Assembly (NCBI RefSeq): GCF_004341105.1
Contig: NZ_SLZK01000004.1
Coordinates: 558,001 to 622,000 of the forward strand
Reading direction: 5' to 3'
Source: Rhizobium sp. BK418
GTDB lineage: Bacteria > Pseudomonadota > Alphaproteobacteria > Rhizobiales > Rhizobiaceae
DNA: 64,000 bases
In this document: positions 34,599-42,773 of the stretch, in pieces
Layout: each line of letters opens with the position of its first letter
Numbering within the stretch: the first letter of the stretch is position 1
Translations under genes and position numbers: made by a program
Notes under the pieces: generated by a model
Told to the model about the DNA's origin: nothing
Seen by the model: the letters and a program-made list of their open reading frames with translations, nothing else
The model's database searches: none

Positions 34599-35915
34599 AT
34601 GAGCATATACGGTCTTAGAATGACAAGCGGGCCGACCATCAGTTGGCGAAGCATAGAATGCTGGGGCGCCGGTACATGCTTGTTCCTGCAGACAGGCGCG
34701 CTTTTTCCGCTTTTACTGTCAGATCCGGATGGAGCGTTGAGCGATCACTCCAAGTCGCTGCTGCGCCTCGTTAGTCTGCCCGTATATGCATTTACAGTAC
34801 TGATCCTGACAAAAAATTTACCGCTGTTCCTCATGGCGTTGAGGCGCAATCTACTGCTCCCCCTGATGCTCATGCTGCCGTTTTTGTCCATCTTATGGTC
34901 AATCAGTCCATCCTTGAGTCTGCGGCGCGCCGTCGGCCTTTTGTTTACCATGCTTCTTGCCTACGTGCTGGCAATGCGCTTTACGCCGAGACAGCTGCTT
35001 TTGCTCGTCTTTGCGACTTTGGGAACGTGTATCGTACTGAGCCTGGCGATGTTCGCGGTGGCGCCTCATCTTGCCCGTATGCCCATGGACAGCGAGATGC
35101 GAGGCATCTTCATCAACAAGAACAGCCTCGGCTGGTATTCGTGCATCATGATCCTGGCGGCGACCGTCGTGCTGATCGACGGGACTCTCGGCTTGCGGCG
35201 GACCGCTTTTATCCTGCTGGCCGCGAGCGGGATTTGTCTTGTTGCTTCGGGATCGATGACCGCGACAATCGCGACCGCCTCGGCATTCGGCCTGATCGGA
35301 TTCTATTCGGCCCTGCAGAGAAGCAGCGGCATCGGCCGCATCGTCCTCGTGCTGCTGTTCGTTCAGCTAGCGGCGGGCCTTCTTATCTCGCTTCACGAGT
35401 TCCTGGTTCCGTTCCTCGAAGCGCTCGGCAAGGACGCTACCTTGACGGGCCGCGTTCCGTTGTGGGAGCTGGTCGACCGCCAGATTGCCAGCCACCTGAT
35501 GTTCGGCTTCGGCTATCAGGCGTTTTGGACGGAAGCTAACCCTGGAGCATGGTCCATCTGGTCCGAAGTTCTGTGGATGGCGCCTCACGCCCATAATGGC
35601 TACCGCGATGCGATGCTCAGTTTCGGCATCATCGGCACGACCTTCTTTGTCCTGCTGCTTTTGCGCGCAGTCCACCAGGGCGCGATTCTTCAGTGCCGTA
35701 ATCCGCAATATGGCTGGCTCTGGCTCAATGTCTTCACCGTGATGGTCCTGGTGATGAACCTGACCGAGAGCATTTTTCTAGTCCAGAATGACGCCATTTT
35801 CATTCTGTTCAGCACAGCTATCATCATGTTCTCGCTATATGTGCCCGCCGTTTCAGCTGAGGTCGACCAAGGATGGCGAATGCCCATCACAAGGCCGGAT
35901 CCATCAATCCCATGA
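34599..35915 (+). CDS. O-antigen polymerase/ligase family protein (Wzy/ExoQ-like)
   Basis: A 438-residue protein with about ten to twelve transmembrane segments. The Wzy_C signature region is visible: GIFINKNSLGWYSCIMIL, the periplasmic LTGRVPLWELVDRQI and HAHNGYRDAMLSFGIIG, which contain residues typical of ExoQ and WaaL-type enzymes. In this context it most likely polymerises lipid-linked repeat units in the periplasm (Wzy). AGGA precedes the ATG. It is the first gene of the plus-strand operon and its stop overlaps the start of the beta-helix gene. Confidence 0.9.
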   Translation: MSIYGLRMTSGPTISWRSIECWGAGTCLFLQTGALFPLLLSDPDGALSDHSKSLLRLVSLPVYAFTVLILTKNLPLFLMALRRNLLLPLMLMLPFLSILWSISPSLSLRRAVGLLFTMLLAYVLAMRFTPRQLLLLVFATLGTCIVLSLAMFAVAPHLARMPMDSEMRGIFINKNSLGWYSCIMILAATVVLIDGTLGLRRTAFILLAASGICLVASGSMTATIATASAFGLIGFYSALQRSSGIGRIVLVLLFVQLAAGLLISLHEFLVPFLEALGKDATLTGRVPLWELVDRQIASHLMFGFGYQAFWTEANPGAWSIWSEVLWMAPHAHNGYRDAMLSFGIIGTTFFVLLLLRAVHQGAILQCRNPQYGWLWLNVFTVMVLVMNLTESIFLVQNDAIFILFSTAIIMFSLYVPAVSAEVDQGWRMPITRPDPSIP

Positions 35916-38041
35916 GACCTTGTTTCACGCTGTCCTGTTGCGTACTGCTTACAGCGCTCTCTCCGCGTTTGGGCAATTCGGCGCCGGTGAGTTCGGACGC
36001 GGTTGCGCCCGACATCATGCATAAGACAATCCAGGCAGCGACCTGCGCCGAGGCCGCGCCAGGCGCATTATCGGACGAACTCAAGGGGATTCTCGGTGGC
36101 GATGGGGGGACCGGCACGGCCGCGGGACGCGCGATATTCTATGTGTCGCCCGTCGGCAACGACACTTGGAGCGGTCGTCATCCCGAGCCAAATAAGGAAG
36201 GTACAGACGGTCCCTTCGCTAGCATCGAGCGGGCGCGCGACGTTGCGCGGGCGGCGGGCGCCCAGAGCACGATCGCCATGGAGGGTGGAGATTACTATCT
36301 CGCCCGCCCCATTGTCTTCGATACCAGAGACAAGGGCCTGGTTATCACGGCGAGATGCGACCAGACACCCATCTTGCACGGCGGTCGGCTTGTGAATAAC
36401 TGGGTGTTACAGGCTGCCGGACGCTGGACGGCGCCACTGCGCTTGCCGCCGGGCGAAGCCGTCGGCGATCTCTTCGTCAACGGGGTTCGCCAGACCCTGG
36501 CCCGCTTTCCGAACGCTCCTTCCGATGGAGATCCTCGCAAGGGATGGCTGTTTGCCGCCAAATGCAAGCCGGCGATTGACCAATGGGAAGGCAATACGCG
36601 CTTTTGCTATCATGCCGGCGACATCCCGACGCTCGAAGGCGCATCAGGGCTCGTCGTCAACATCGTCGGTGGTTTCAAGCCTGGAAGCCAATGGGGCAGC
36701 GATACATTGCCGGTCGTTTCGATCGACGCTGCAACGCGGACCGTTCAAACCAAGGGCACCAGCTATTTCTTCACCGCAGAAGGCAGCCGCTATTTCCTGA
36801 CAGGAGCGGCCTTTCTCGATGCACCTGGGGAATGGCGCTACAATGTTGCAGCAGGCCAGCTCGACTATATCCCTGCCGAGGGGTTCTCGCCTAATTCGAC
36901 CGCTGTGGCCGGTGTGCTGCCGACATTCTTTCGGCTGGAGGGTGCCGATGACATGGTCGTATCAGGACTCCAGTTTCGTGATGGAGCGCCCGAAGGCAGC
37001 GGTAAATTCTATACCGACACCAGAGGGTTCGGCGCTATACGACTTGAACACGCCAACGGTGTCAGGCTGCTCGGCAATCTCGTCGAAAATGTCGGCGTCG
37101 GCATCCATGTAACTGAGAGCAGCGACGTTCTGATTGCCGGCAATGTGATCGGAGATATCGCCGGCAACGGCATCTATGTCGGCACCACCTATGGCAGTTT
37201 CGGTAAATCGAACGGTGTCAGAATTCTGTCGAACCATATACATGACATCGGAAAGGTCTACTTCGAGACGGCGGGCATATGGTTCCAGGCAGGCGACGGT
37301 ATCCGGATCGCCAACAACCTGATCGAAAATACCGCACAATTCGGGATCGCCGGCGGCTCCCTTTGGGGCAGCCAGGACGCAGTCCACGACGCGATCATCG
37401 AACACAATATCGTGCGTAATGCCAATCAGCAGACGGCCGATGGTGGCGCCATCAAGATGATGGGAGAGCAGGCCGACCTCCTAAATAGCATCATCCGCTA
37501 CAATCTCGTCACCGGGACAGGGCATCTCATGAACAGGGCCGATGGCACTTTCTGGCCTCGGGGATACGAAAATATCAATGAATGGCCGTCTCCGATCAGC
37601 TGGGCGATTTATACTGATGGCAAGGCGAGCGGTGTGCGCATCGAAGGAAACACTCTTTCCGGCAACGTCTGTGCGATCGGCATCAACGGCGGCTGGAATA
37701 ACCTGGTGACAGGAAACACCATCTCAAACGGCTCGGGTGCGGCCTTCCGCGTGGACGATGGCACTGGTTGGGGATGGCATCCACCGTGGGCCGCCCCAAA
37801 CCGGATAGAGGACAATATCATCTCGATCGATAGCAGCAACGGGGTCGCAGCCTTCATCTACGCGCCTAACCACGGGACTGAATCCGTGCAGTTCGCGCGC
37901 AACCGCTACAGCGGCAATCTGAACAACAAGAGCTTTCGGATCGATCCGCCGATCATGCGGTGGGGTGCGTTTGGCAGCCTGGTCGATCTACAGAGAGCTG
38001 GTGCGGACAAGGACAGTGTTTTCACTCGTCCCAATGATTGA
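35912..38041 (+). CDS. Secreted right-handed beta-helix protein
   Basis: A 709-residue protein with signal peptide (MRPCFTLSCCVLLTALSPRLG). The mature part starts with FYVSPVGNDTWSG and FASIERARDVARAAG, an opening common to pectate-lyase-like and GH141-like beta-helix proteins. From about residue 350 there are repeated short rungs such as VRLLGNLVENVGVGIHVTE, VLIAGNVIGDIAGNGIYVG and VRIEGNTLSGNVCAIGING. The ATG at 35912 overlaps the polymerase stop (ATGA); an in-frame ATG at 35873 would put a charged stretch before the signal. It probably binds, cleaves or epimerises the polysaccharide in the periplasm or outside. Catalytic residues cannot be assigned by eye. Confidence 0.85.
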   Translation: MRPCFTLSCCVLLTALSPRLGNSAPVSSDAVAPDIMHKTIQAATCAEAAPGALSDELKGILGGDGGTGTAAGRAIFYVSPVGNDTWSGRHPEPNKEGTDGPFASIERARDVARAAGAQSTIAMEGGDYYLARPIVFDTRDKGLVITARCDQTPILHGGRLVNNWVLQAAGRWTAPLRLPPGEAVGDLFVNGVRQTLARFPNAPSDGDPRKGWLFAAKCKPAIDQWEGNTRFCYHAGDIPTLEGASGLVVNIVGGFKPGSQWGSDTLPVVSIDAATRTVQTKGTSYFFTAEGSRYFLTGAAFLDAPGEWRYNVAAGQLDYIPAEGFSPNSTAVAGVLPTFFRLEGADDMVVSGLQFRDGAPEGSGKFYTDTRGFGAIRLEHANGVRLLGNLVENVGVGIHVTESSDVLIAGNVIGDIAGNGIYVGTTYGSFGKSNGVRILSNHIHDIGKVYFETAGIWFQAGDGIRIANNLIENTAQFGIAGGSLWGSQDAVHDAIIEHNIVRNANQQTADGGAIKMMGEQADLLNSIIRYNLVTGTGHLMNRADGTFWPRGYENINEWPSPISWAIYTDGKASGVRIEGNTLSGNVCAIGINGGWNNLVTGNTISNGSGAAFRVDDGTGWGWHPPWAAPNRIEDNIISIDSSNGVAAFIYAPNHGTESVQFARNRYSGNLNNKSFRIDPPIMRWGAFGSLVDLQRAGADKDSVFTRPND

Positions 38042-38149
38042 TAGCGCCGAGATGACCGGTAATGGAGCCGCATGACCTGGGGTGCGCGCGGCATGCGGTA
38101 ACGGCGACGATGCGCTCTTTCCTGCTCAGCGAAAACCGCAGCCGGCGGT

Positions 38150-39000
38150 TCAATGCAATACGGAGGCCCCGATAATGGGCGGGACAATGTTGTTGACTGC
38201 GAGCTGCATCAATACGTTTGCGCTGAGCGTGCCCCGAACGTCGGGATGGCGATGGCGGCCTTCTTCGGCATAGGAATAGGTCTCAGGCATTCTGCTGAAC
38301 CATCGAATGATTGATCGCGCTGAAGTGAAAGCGCGCTGAACATCCAGGCGAAACCACGGTCCGGCCCGCTCACATAGTTTGAGCAGGCTCCTGTCAACAG
38401 GTGTCGGCATTTGCTGGCATGTTCGATACGCACGTCGAAAATGATAGCATCGCTCGCGTGCGCCAAGACTCTTCGCCGGCAAGCTTTGGGTCAGGCCCTT
38501 GAGATGGGATCGGGTCGAACCTTCAATGTCGCGCGCGAATTTTCGCCCTGGTCCTGCAGGTAAAACGCGATCTTATAGACCCTGAAACTCTTGTCCGAGA
38601 AAATACTTCCATCAGCACAGCGAGGATGGTGAGGGACGTCATTATGCGATGACGATGTCGTGTTGATCATGAGATCGCATTCACCTGTAAGAACCACATC
38701 GAGCGGTTGCGTAATTTCCTTGCGGCGATCGAGGATCGTGCTCGAAGTTAAAAGCTTAGCGACCTCCTCTACGACATACATCGCATGAAGCTGGAATTTT
38801 CCGCCATAGGGATAACAGCCACCAGATCTCAGATACTGTTTGGCAACCCGCCGCAATCCTTCCACCTGCTCGGGCGTCAGGACATCCCTGATGACGGTAT
38901 AGCCATCAGAGCTCAAATCCTTCTGCAGTTGGTTGGCAGTACCAGGCACCTCTGGAGGCTCTCCGGTAGGTACCGGCAATTCGCCTGCTGAACTCGCCAT
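38150..39000 (-). pseudogene. Phytanoyl-CoA dioxygenase (PhyH)-family gene disrupted by three indels
   Basis: The first 165 codons, from ATG 39000, encode a PhyH-type N-terminus (DGYTVIRDVLTPEQVEGLRR, and the iron-ligand H-x-D in SSSHNDVPHH) and then stop at 38491. Family similarity goes on in other frames: SHLKGLTQSLPAKSLGAR, then SDAIIFDVRIEHA with the second iron-ligand His, then QQMPTPVDRSLLKLCERAG. The switches fit a lost G near 38510, a 2-bp loss in a CG repeat near 38456 and a 4-bp loss near 38416. The intact gene would be a non-haem iron/2-oxoglutarate oxygenase, possibly a polysaccharide modifier. Confidence 0.75.
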
Positions 39001-39309
39001 TGCCTCTCTTTAGGCTTTATCGCCGGGCTCAAACCTCCCCAGCTTTTGTCGCGCTAAAAGAACTGTCTGCTGTGGCCCAGTGAGGGTCAAAACAGCCCTT
39101 TTCGGGGTAACGCTTATCCAAAAGATCAATGGGGCATACCCGGCGGATACGTTCTTACTTCCAATATTGTAATGCATTTCTATGCGCGACGCAGAAATGT
39201 GAAGTGTTTCTACGCCCAATAGCTGGATGTGAAAGTCTAGAGGCAGGCGCCTTGCCAGCATATTCTGTCAACCGTTCAGTTGGCAAAAGCCGTAGGTAAA
39301 GCGTAGGTC
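39001..39309. promoter_or_regulatory. Intergenic promoter region upstream of the WecG-type gene
   Basis: About 309 bp between the PhyH pseudogene and the glycosyltransferase gene. It contains a dyad CATTTCT-N11-AGAAATG (39175-39199) and TTTTCGGGGTA (39099-39109), a variant of the motif at 34388 and 46086. A minus-strand 83-codon frame at 39010-39261 has no domain and is not called as a gene. Confidence 0.4.
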
Positions 39310-40167
39310 ATGAGAAATTCACCAGCAGACAGAAACCAAACTCCAGACCTTTATCCAAAGGGGACCCTGGAGTGGACGAATGTCCTTGGTGTTCGAGTTT
39401 CGGCAGTCAATCTCAAAAGCGCGACCGGACTGATTGAAAAGGCGATTGAAGACGGCAGGAAAGAATATGTCTGCGTTCGCGACGCGCACGGTGTCGTGCG
39501 GTGTCAGAAAGACTCGGAGCTTCGGTCCATACACAATCGTGCATTCCTCGTAACCCCCGACGGTATGCCGTTGGTATGGGCGCTGAAGCGCGCTGGCCAT
39601 GTGGAAAGCGACAGGGTCTACGGACCGGATCTAATGTTGGCTGTTTTCGAAGCCGGTAGATCCAAGGGCTTGCGTCACTTCCTTTATGGCGCGACGGCCG
39701 AGACGCTGGATCAGCTGCAGGCTCGGCTTATCGCAAAATTCCCGGAAGCACGGATAGTCGACTCCTACGCGCCGCCTTTTCGAGAACTCTCGCTGCAAGA
39801 GGAAAGGGATATTGCTGACCGGATCAATCGGTCAGGCGCGGATATCATTTGGGTCGGACTGAGCAGTCCCAAACAGGAGCTTTGGATGGCGCGCATGCGC
39901 GATCATCTGGAAGCTTCGGTTCTCATCGGAGTGGGCGCTGCCTTCGACTTTCATGCCGGCCTCAAACGCCAGGCTCCAAGGGTCATTCAAAGAAGCGGCT
40001 TCGAATGGGCGTTTCGCCTTCTATGTGAGCCGCGACGGTTGTGGCGGCGCTATGCGCTCGTCGTGCCGACCTTCATCTCACTGACTGTCTTTCAGAGGCT
40101 GGGGCTTCGGACGTTTCCGATCGAGGACTCTGTTTCTGGATCGGGTGCGTCAGGACAAAGGCCGTAG
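39310..40167 (+). CDS. WecG/TagA/CpsF-family glycosyltransferase
   Basis: A 285-residue glycosyltransferase of CAZy family GT26. The conserved motifs are LVTPDGMPLVWALK, HFLYGATAETLDQLQARL, WVGLSSPKQELWMARM and GVGAAFDFHAG, ending with the membrane-associating RSGFEWAFRLLCEPRRLWRRY. Members such as WecG transfer N-acetylmannosaminuronic acid and TagA transfers ManNAc, usually as the second sugar on the lipid carrier. It lies 14 bp before the initiating transferase gene, which fits a second-step role. Confidence 0.93.
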   Translation: MRNSPADRNQTPDLYPKGTLEWTNVLGVRVSAVNLKSATGLIEKAIEDGRKEYVCVRDAHGVVRCQKDSELRSIHNRAFLVTPDGMPLVWALKRAGHVESDRVYGPDLMLAVFEAGRSKGLRHFLYGATAETLDQLQARLIAKFPEARIVDSYAPPFRELSLQEERDIADRINRSGADIIWVGLSSPKQELWMARMRDHLEASVLIGVGAAFDFHAGLKRQAPRVIQRSGFEWAFRLLCEPRRLWRRYALVVPTFISLTVFQRLGLRTFPIEDSVSGSGASGQRP

Positions 40168-40181
40168 AGGAGTAAACCACC

Positions 40182-41678
40182 ATGTCCTTACTTGCGCCGT
40201 CAGCAATGACATCGGGTCCGTCGAAGGTCGCCACCACAAATGACGCGGCATCGCGGGCAGCTTCGGCAAGCTCTGTTCCACCCATAACAGTTGTTAGGAC
40301 AGCCGATCCCCTGAGGAAGTCAGAGCTGAATATGCCGCTTGCGCTCCGGCGCCGATTTCCTCGACTTGCAACATCGTCACTCTTGGTTGCCGGCGACGTT
40401 GCGGCCTATCTGATTGTCTATCTTGCTCTCCTTTCCATCCTTCCCGATGGTTCGGCGGGCACGATATTGGAACGTGCTTTCGCCCTCGCAGCATTGGCGA
40501 CGATCGTTCTCTATGCATCGGCCGGCCTCTATCCCGGGTATCGGCTTCATGACCACGAACACCTGCGGCGCCGCACGATAGCCGCCTTCAAGGTGGCTGT
40601 CCTCGCGGCGCTCGGAGCAATTCTTCTGCCGGAAGGGGGGCGACTGCTGCTTTCCGTCATCGGTTTCCTCGGCCTCGGGCTGATTGTTCAGCCTGTTACG
40701 CATTGGCTCGCACGAGGCCTGTGCCGGAGACTTGGAATTTGGGGGGAGCGGGCGGTGATCATAGGCGGCCGCAATCTTACCCCTACGCTCACGGCGCATT
40801 TCAAGGATCATTGGCAGTACGGCATAAGGCCAGAACCCTTTTTCCCCGATGCGTCGGAAACATCACCTGACAGCGCACCATCCATTGCCCTGATTGCCGG
40901 TGACACAGGCTCGCTTATCGCCGATCTGGCGGCAATGCGCCAAAAGTTCGCCGAAGTCATTCTCCTGTCCGATACGCCGAACCTCAAGATAAACGGGTTG
41001 CGACCTGCCGATGTCGGCGGAGAGATCGGTATTCGTGTCGCCTCCAGCGGGAGCTCGGCAAGCTCGGACCTGATCCGTCGGGTCATCGATCTCGCAATCG
41101 CCATCCCAGCAACGATCGTGATCGCACCCTTCATTATGGTTGCCGCAGCCGCGATCTACGCCATCGATCCAGGGCCCGTCTTCTTCAGGCACACGAGGGA
41201 GGGTCTGTCCGGCAAGCCCGTGCACGTCCTGAAACTGCGAACGATGTATAGAGATGCAGAACAGCGCCTCGAGGCATTGTTCCGGGAAAACCCTGCTATG
41301 CGCGTCGAGTGGCTGACGCACTTCAAGCTCAAAGAGGATCCACGCGTCTTGCCTGTGATCGGGCATCTGCTTCGCTCGACGAGTTTCGACGAACTCCCGC
41401 AGCTGGTGAACATCATTGCAGGGGAAATGGCCTTCGTCGGACCGCGGCCGTTCCCGGAGTATCACCTCCTGGCGATGGACAGTGAGTTTCGAAACAAGCG
41501 CCGCTCTGTAACGCCGGGACTGACCGGTCTCTGGCAGATATCCGAACGCAGCAGCGCGGATCTCGAACTGCAGCAGCAACTCGACGAGTTCTATATCGAC
41601 AATCGGTCCCTGTGGTTCGATTGGCACATTCTTCTCAGCACAATCCCTGCGGTCTTCAAACGCAGGGGAGCCTACTGA
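40182..41678 (+). CDS. Initiating undecaprenyl-phosphate sugar-1-phosphate transferase (WcaJ/ExoY-type PHPT)
   Basis: A 498-residue polyprenol-phosphate hexose-1-phosphate transferase with four N-terminal membrane helices (from about residue 60), a central CoA-binding-like domain (GERAVIIGGRNLTP) and the C-terminal catalytic domain: DLAIAIPATIVIAPFIMVAAAA, PGPVFFRHTREGLSGKPVHVLKLRTMY, RSTSFDELPQLVNIIAGEMAFVGPRP and TPGLTGLWQISERS. It starts the repeat unit by moving hexose 1-phosphate to undecaprenyl phosphate. The N-terminal 55 residues are Ser/Ala-rich and probably cytoplasmic. Confidence 0.95.
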   Translation: MSLLAPSAMTSGPSKVATTNDAASRAASASSVPPITVVRTADPLRKSELNMPLALRRRFPRLATSSLLVAGDVAAYLIVYLALLSILPDGSAGTILERAFALAALATIVLYASAGLYPGYRLHDHEHLRRRTIAAFKVAVLAALGAILLPEGGRLLLSVIGFLGLGLIVQPVTHWLARGLCRRLGIWGERAVIIGGRNLTPTLTAHFKDHWQYGIRPEPFFPDASETSPDSAPSIALIAGDTGSLIADLAAMRQKFAEVILLSDTPNLKINGLRPADVGGEIGIRVASSGSSASSDLIRRVIDLAIAIPATIVIAPFIMVAAAAIYAIDPGPVFFRHTREGLSGKPVHVLKLRTMYRDAEQRLEALFRENPAMRVEWLTHFKLKEDPRVLPVIGHLLRSTSFDELPQLVNIIAGEMAFVGPRPFPEYHLLAMDSEFRNKRRSVTPGLTGLWQISERSSADLELQQQLDEFYIDNRSLWFDWHILLSTIPAVFKRRGAY

Positions 41679-41725
41679 CCTGACCCCTCGCTCTGCGAGG
41701 CAAACATCAACAACGGAGCATTTCA

Positions 41726-42769
41726 ATGCACGGACACAAGCGAATTATGGTTACGGGCGGCACCGGATTCCTGGGATCGTTCCTGTGCGAGCGACTTTTG
41801 CGAGAAGGCAATGACGTCCTCTGCGTGGACAATTATTACACCGGTTCGCGCGACAACGTGTTGCATCTTCTTGATGATCCTCGCTTTGAGATCCTTCGCC
41901 ACGACATTACCTTCCCGCTTTATGTAGAGGTTGATGAGATCTACAACCTCGCCTGCCCGGCATCTCCAGTCCATTATCAGTTCGATCCCGTTCAGACGAT
42001 CAAGACCAATGTGCACGGGGCCATCAACATGCTCGGTCTTGCCAAACGCACCAAGGCGAAGATTTTCCAGGCTTCCACGAGCGAGGTTTACGGCGACCCG
42101 GCAGTCCATCCTCAACCCGAGGAGTATCGAGGCAGCGTCAATCCGATCGGTCCCCGTGCCTGCTACGACGAAGGCAAGCGGTGCGCCGAAACACTGTTCT
42201 TCGATTACCACCGCCAATATGGCGTGGAAATTCGCGTAGCGCGAATTTTCAACACCTACGGGCCGCGCATGCAGACCAATGACGGCCGCGTCGTCTCCAA
42301 CTTCATCGTTCAGGCGCTTCAAAACGAGCCGATCACCATCTTCGGGAATGGCACGCAGACGCGCTCCTTCTGCTATGTGGACGATCTGATCGAGGGCTTC
42401 ATCCGCCTGATGGGCGCGCCGGCCGGGGTTACCGGACCGATCAATCTCGGCAATCCAGGCGAGTTCCAGGTTCGGGAGCTGGCCGAAATGGTCATAGAAA
42501 TGACGGGGTCGAGGTCAGGCATTGTCTTTAAGCCTCTGCCGGTCGACGATCCGACGCAGCGTAAACCTGACATCAGCCGCGCAAAGCAAGAACTGGGCTG
42601 GCAGCCGACGGTGAGCCTGCGTGAGGGGCTTGAGAGAACGATCGCCTATTTCGAGTGGAAGCTCTCCGGGGGATCGCGGAACATGCCTGGCGTCAGGCCT
42701 GCGCAAACGGCTTATACGCATCTGCCTATTCCGGCGATCGGCCTTCCTGTTTCGGAAGCGACGCGATAG
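41726..42769 (+). CDS. UDP-glucuronate decarboxylase (UDP-xylose synthase type)
   Basis: A 347-residue extended SDR. The sequence matches UDP-xylose synthase at key places: MVTGGTGFLGSFLCERLL, EIYNLACPASPVHYQFDPVQT, ASTSEVYGDPAVHPQPEEY, GSVNPIGPRACYDEGKRCAE (catalytic Tyr/Lys) and RIFNTYGPRMQTNDGRVVSNF. It would convert UDP-glucuronic acid to UDP-xylose, making xylose a likely component of the polymer. UDP-glucose dehydrogenase is not in the window. The C-terminal 30 residues beyond the catalytic core are unusual and may be a short tail. Confidence 0.93.
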   Translation: MHGHKRIMVTGGTGFLGSFLCERLLREGNDVLCVDNYYTGSRDNVLHLLDDPRFEILRHDITFPLYVEVDEIYNLACPASPVHYQFDPVQTIKTNVHGAINMLGLAKRTKAKIFQASTSEVYGDPAVHPQPEEYRGSVNPIGPRACYDEGKRCAETLFFDYHRQYGVEIRVARIFNTYGPRMQTNDGRVVSNFIVQALQNEPITIFGNGTQTRSFCYVDDLIEGFIRLMGAPAGVTGPINLGNPGEFQVRELAEMVIEMTGSRSGIVFKPLPVDDPTQRKPDISRAKQELGWQPTVSLREGLERTIAYFEWKLSGGSRNMPGVRPAQTAYTHLPIPAIGLPVSEATR

Positions 42770-42773
42770 GAAC

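Noticed and set aside
38209..38466. Separate 85-codon gene with FDVRIEH motif
   Set aside because: It is in the same frame as the truncated PhyH gene and carries its missing segment; better read as part of the pseudogene.
39010..39261. Minus-strand frame of 83 codons between the PhyH pseudogene and the WecG-type gene
   Set aside because: No domain, no good ribosome-binding site, and it fills the promoter region of a divergent gene. Probably chance.
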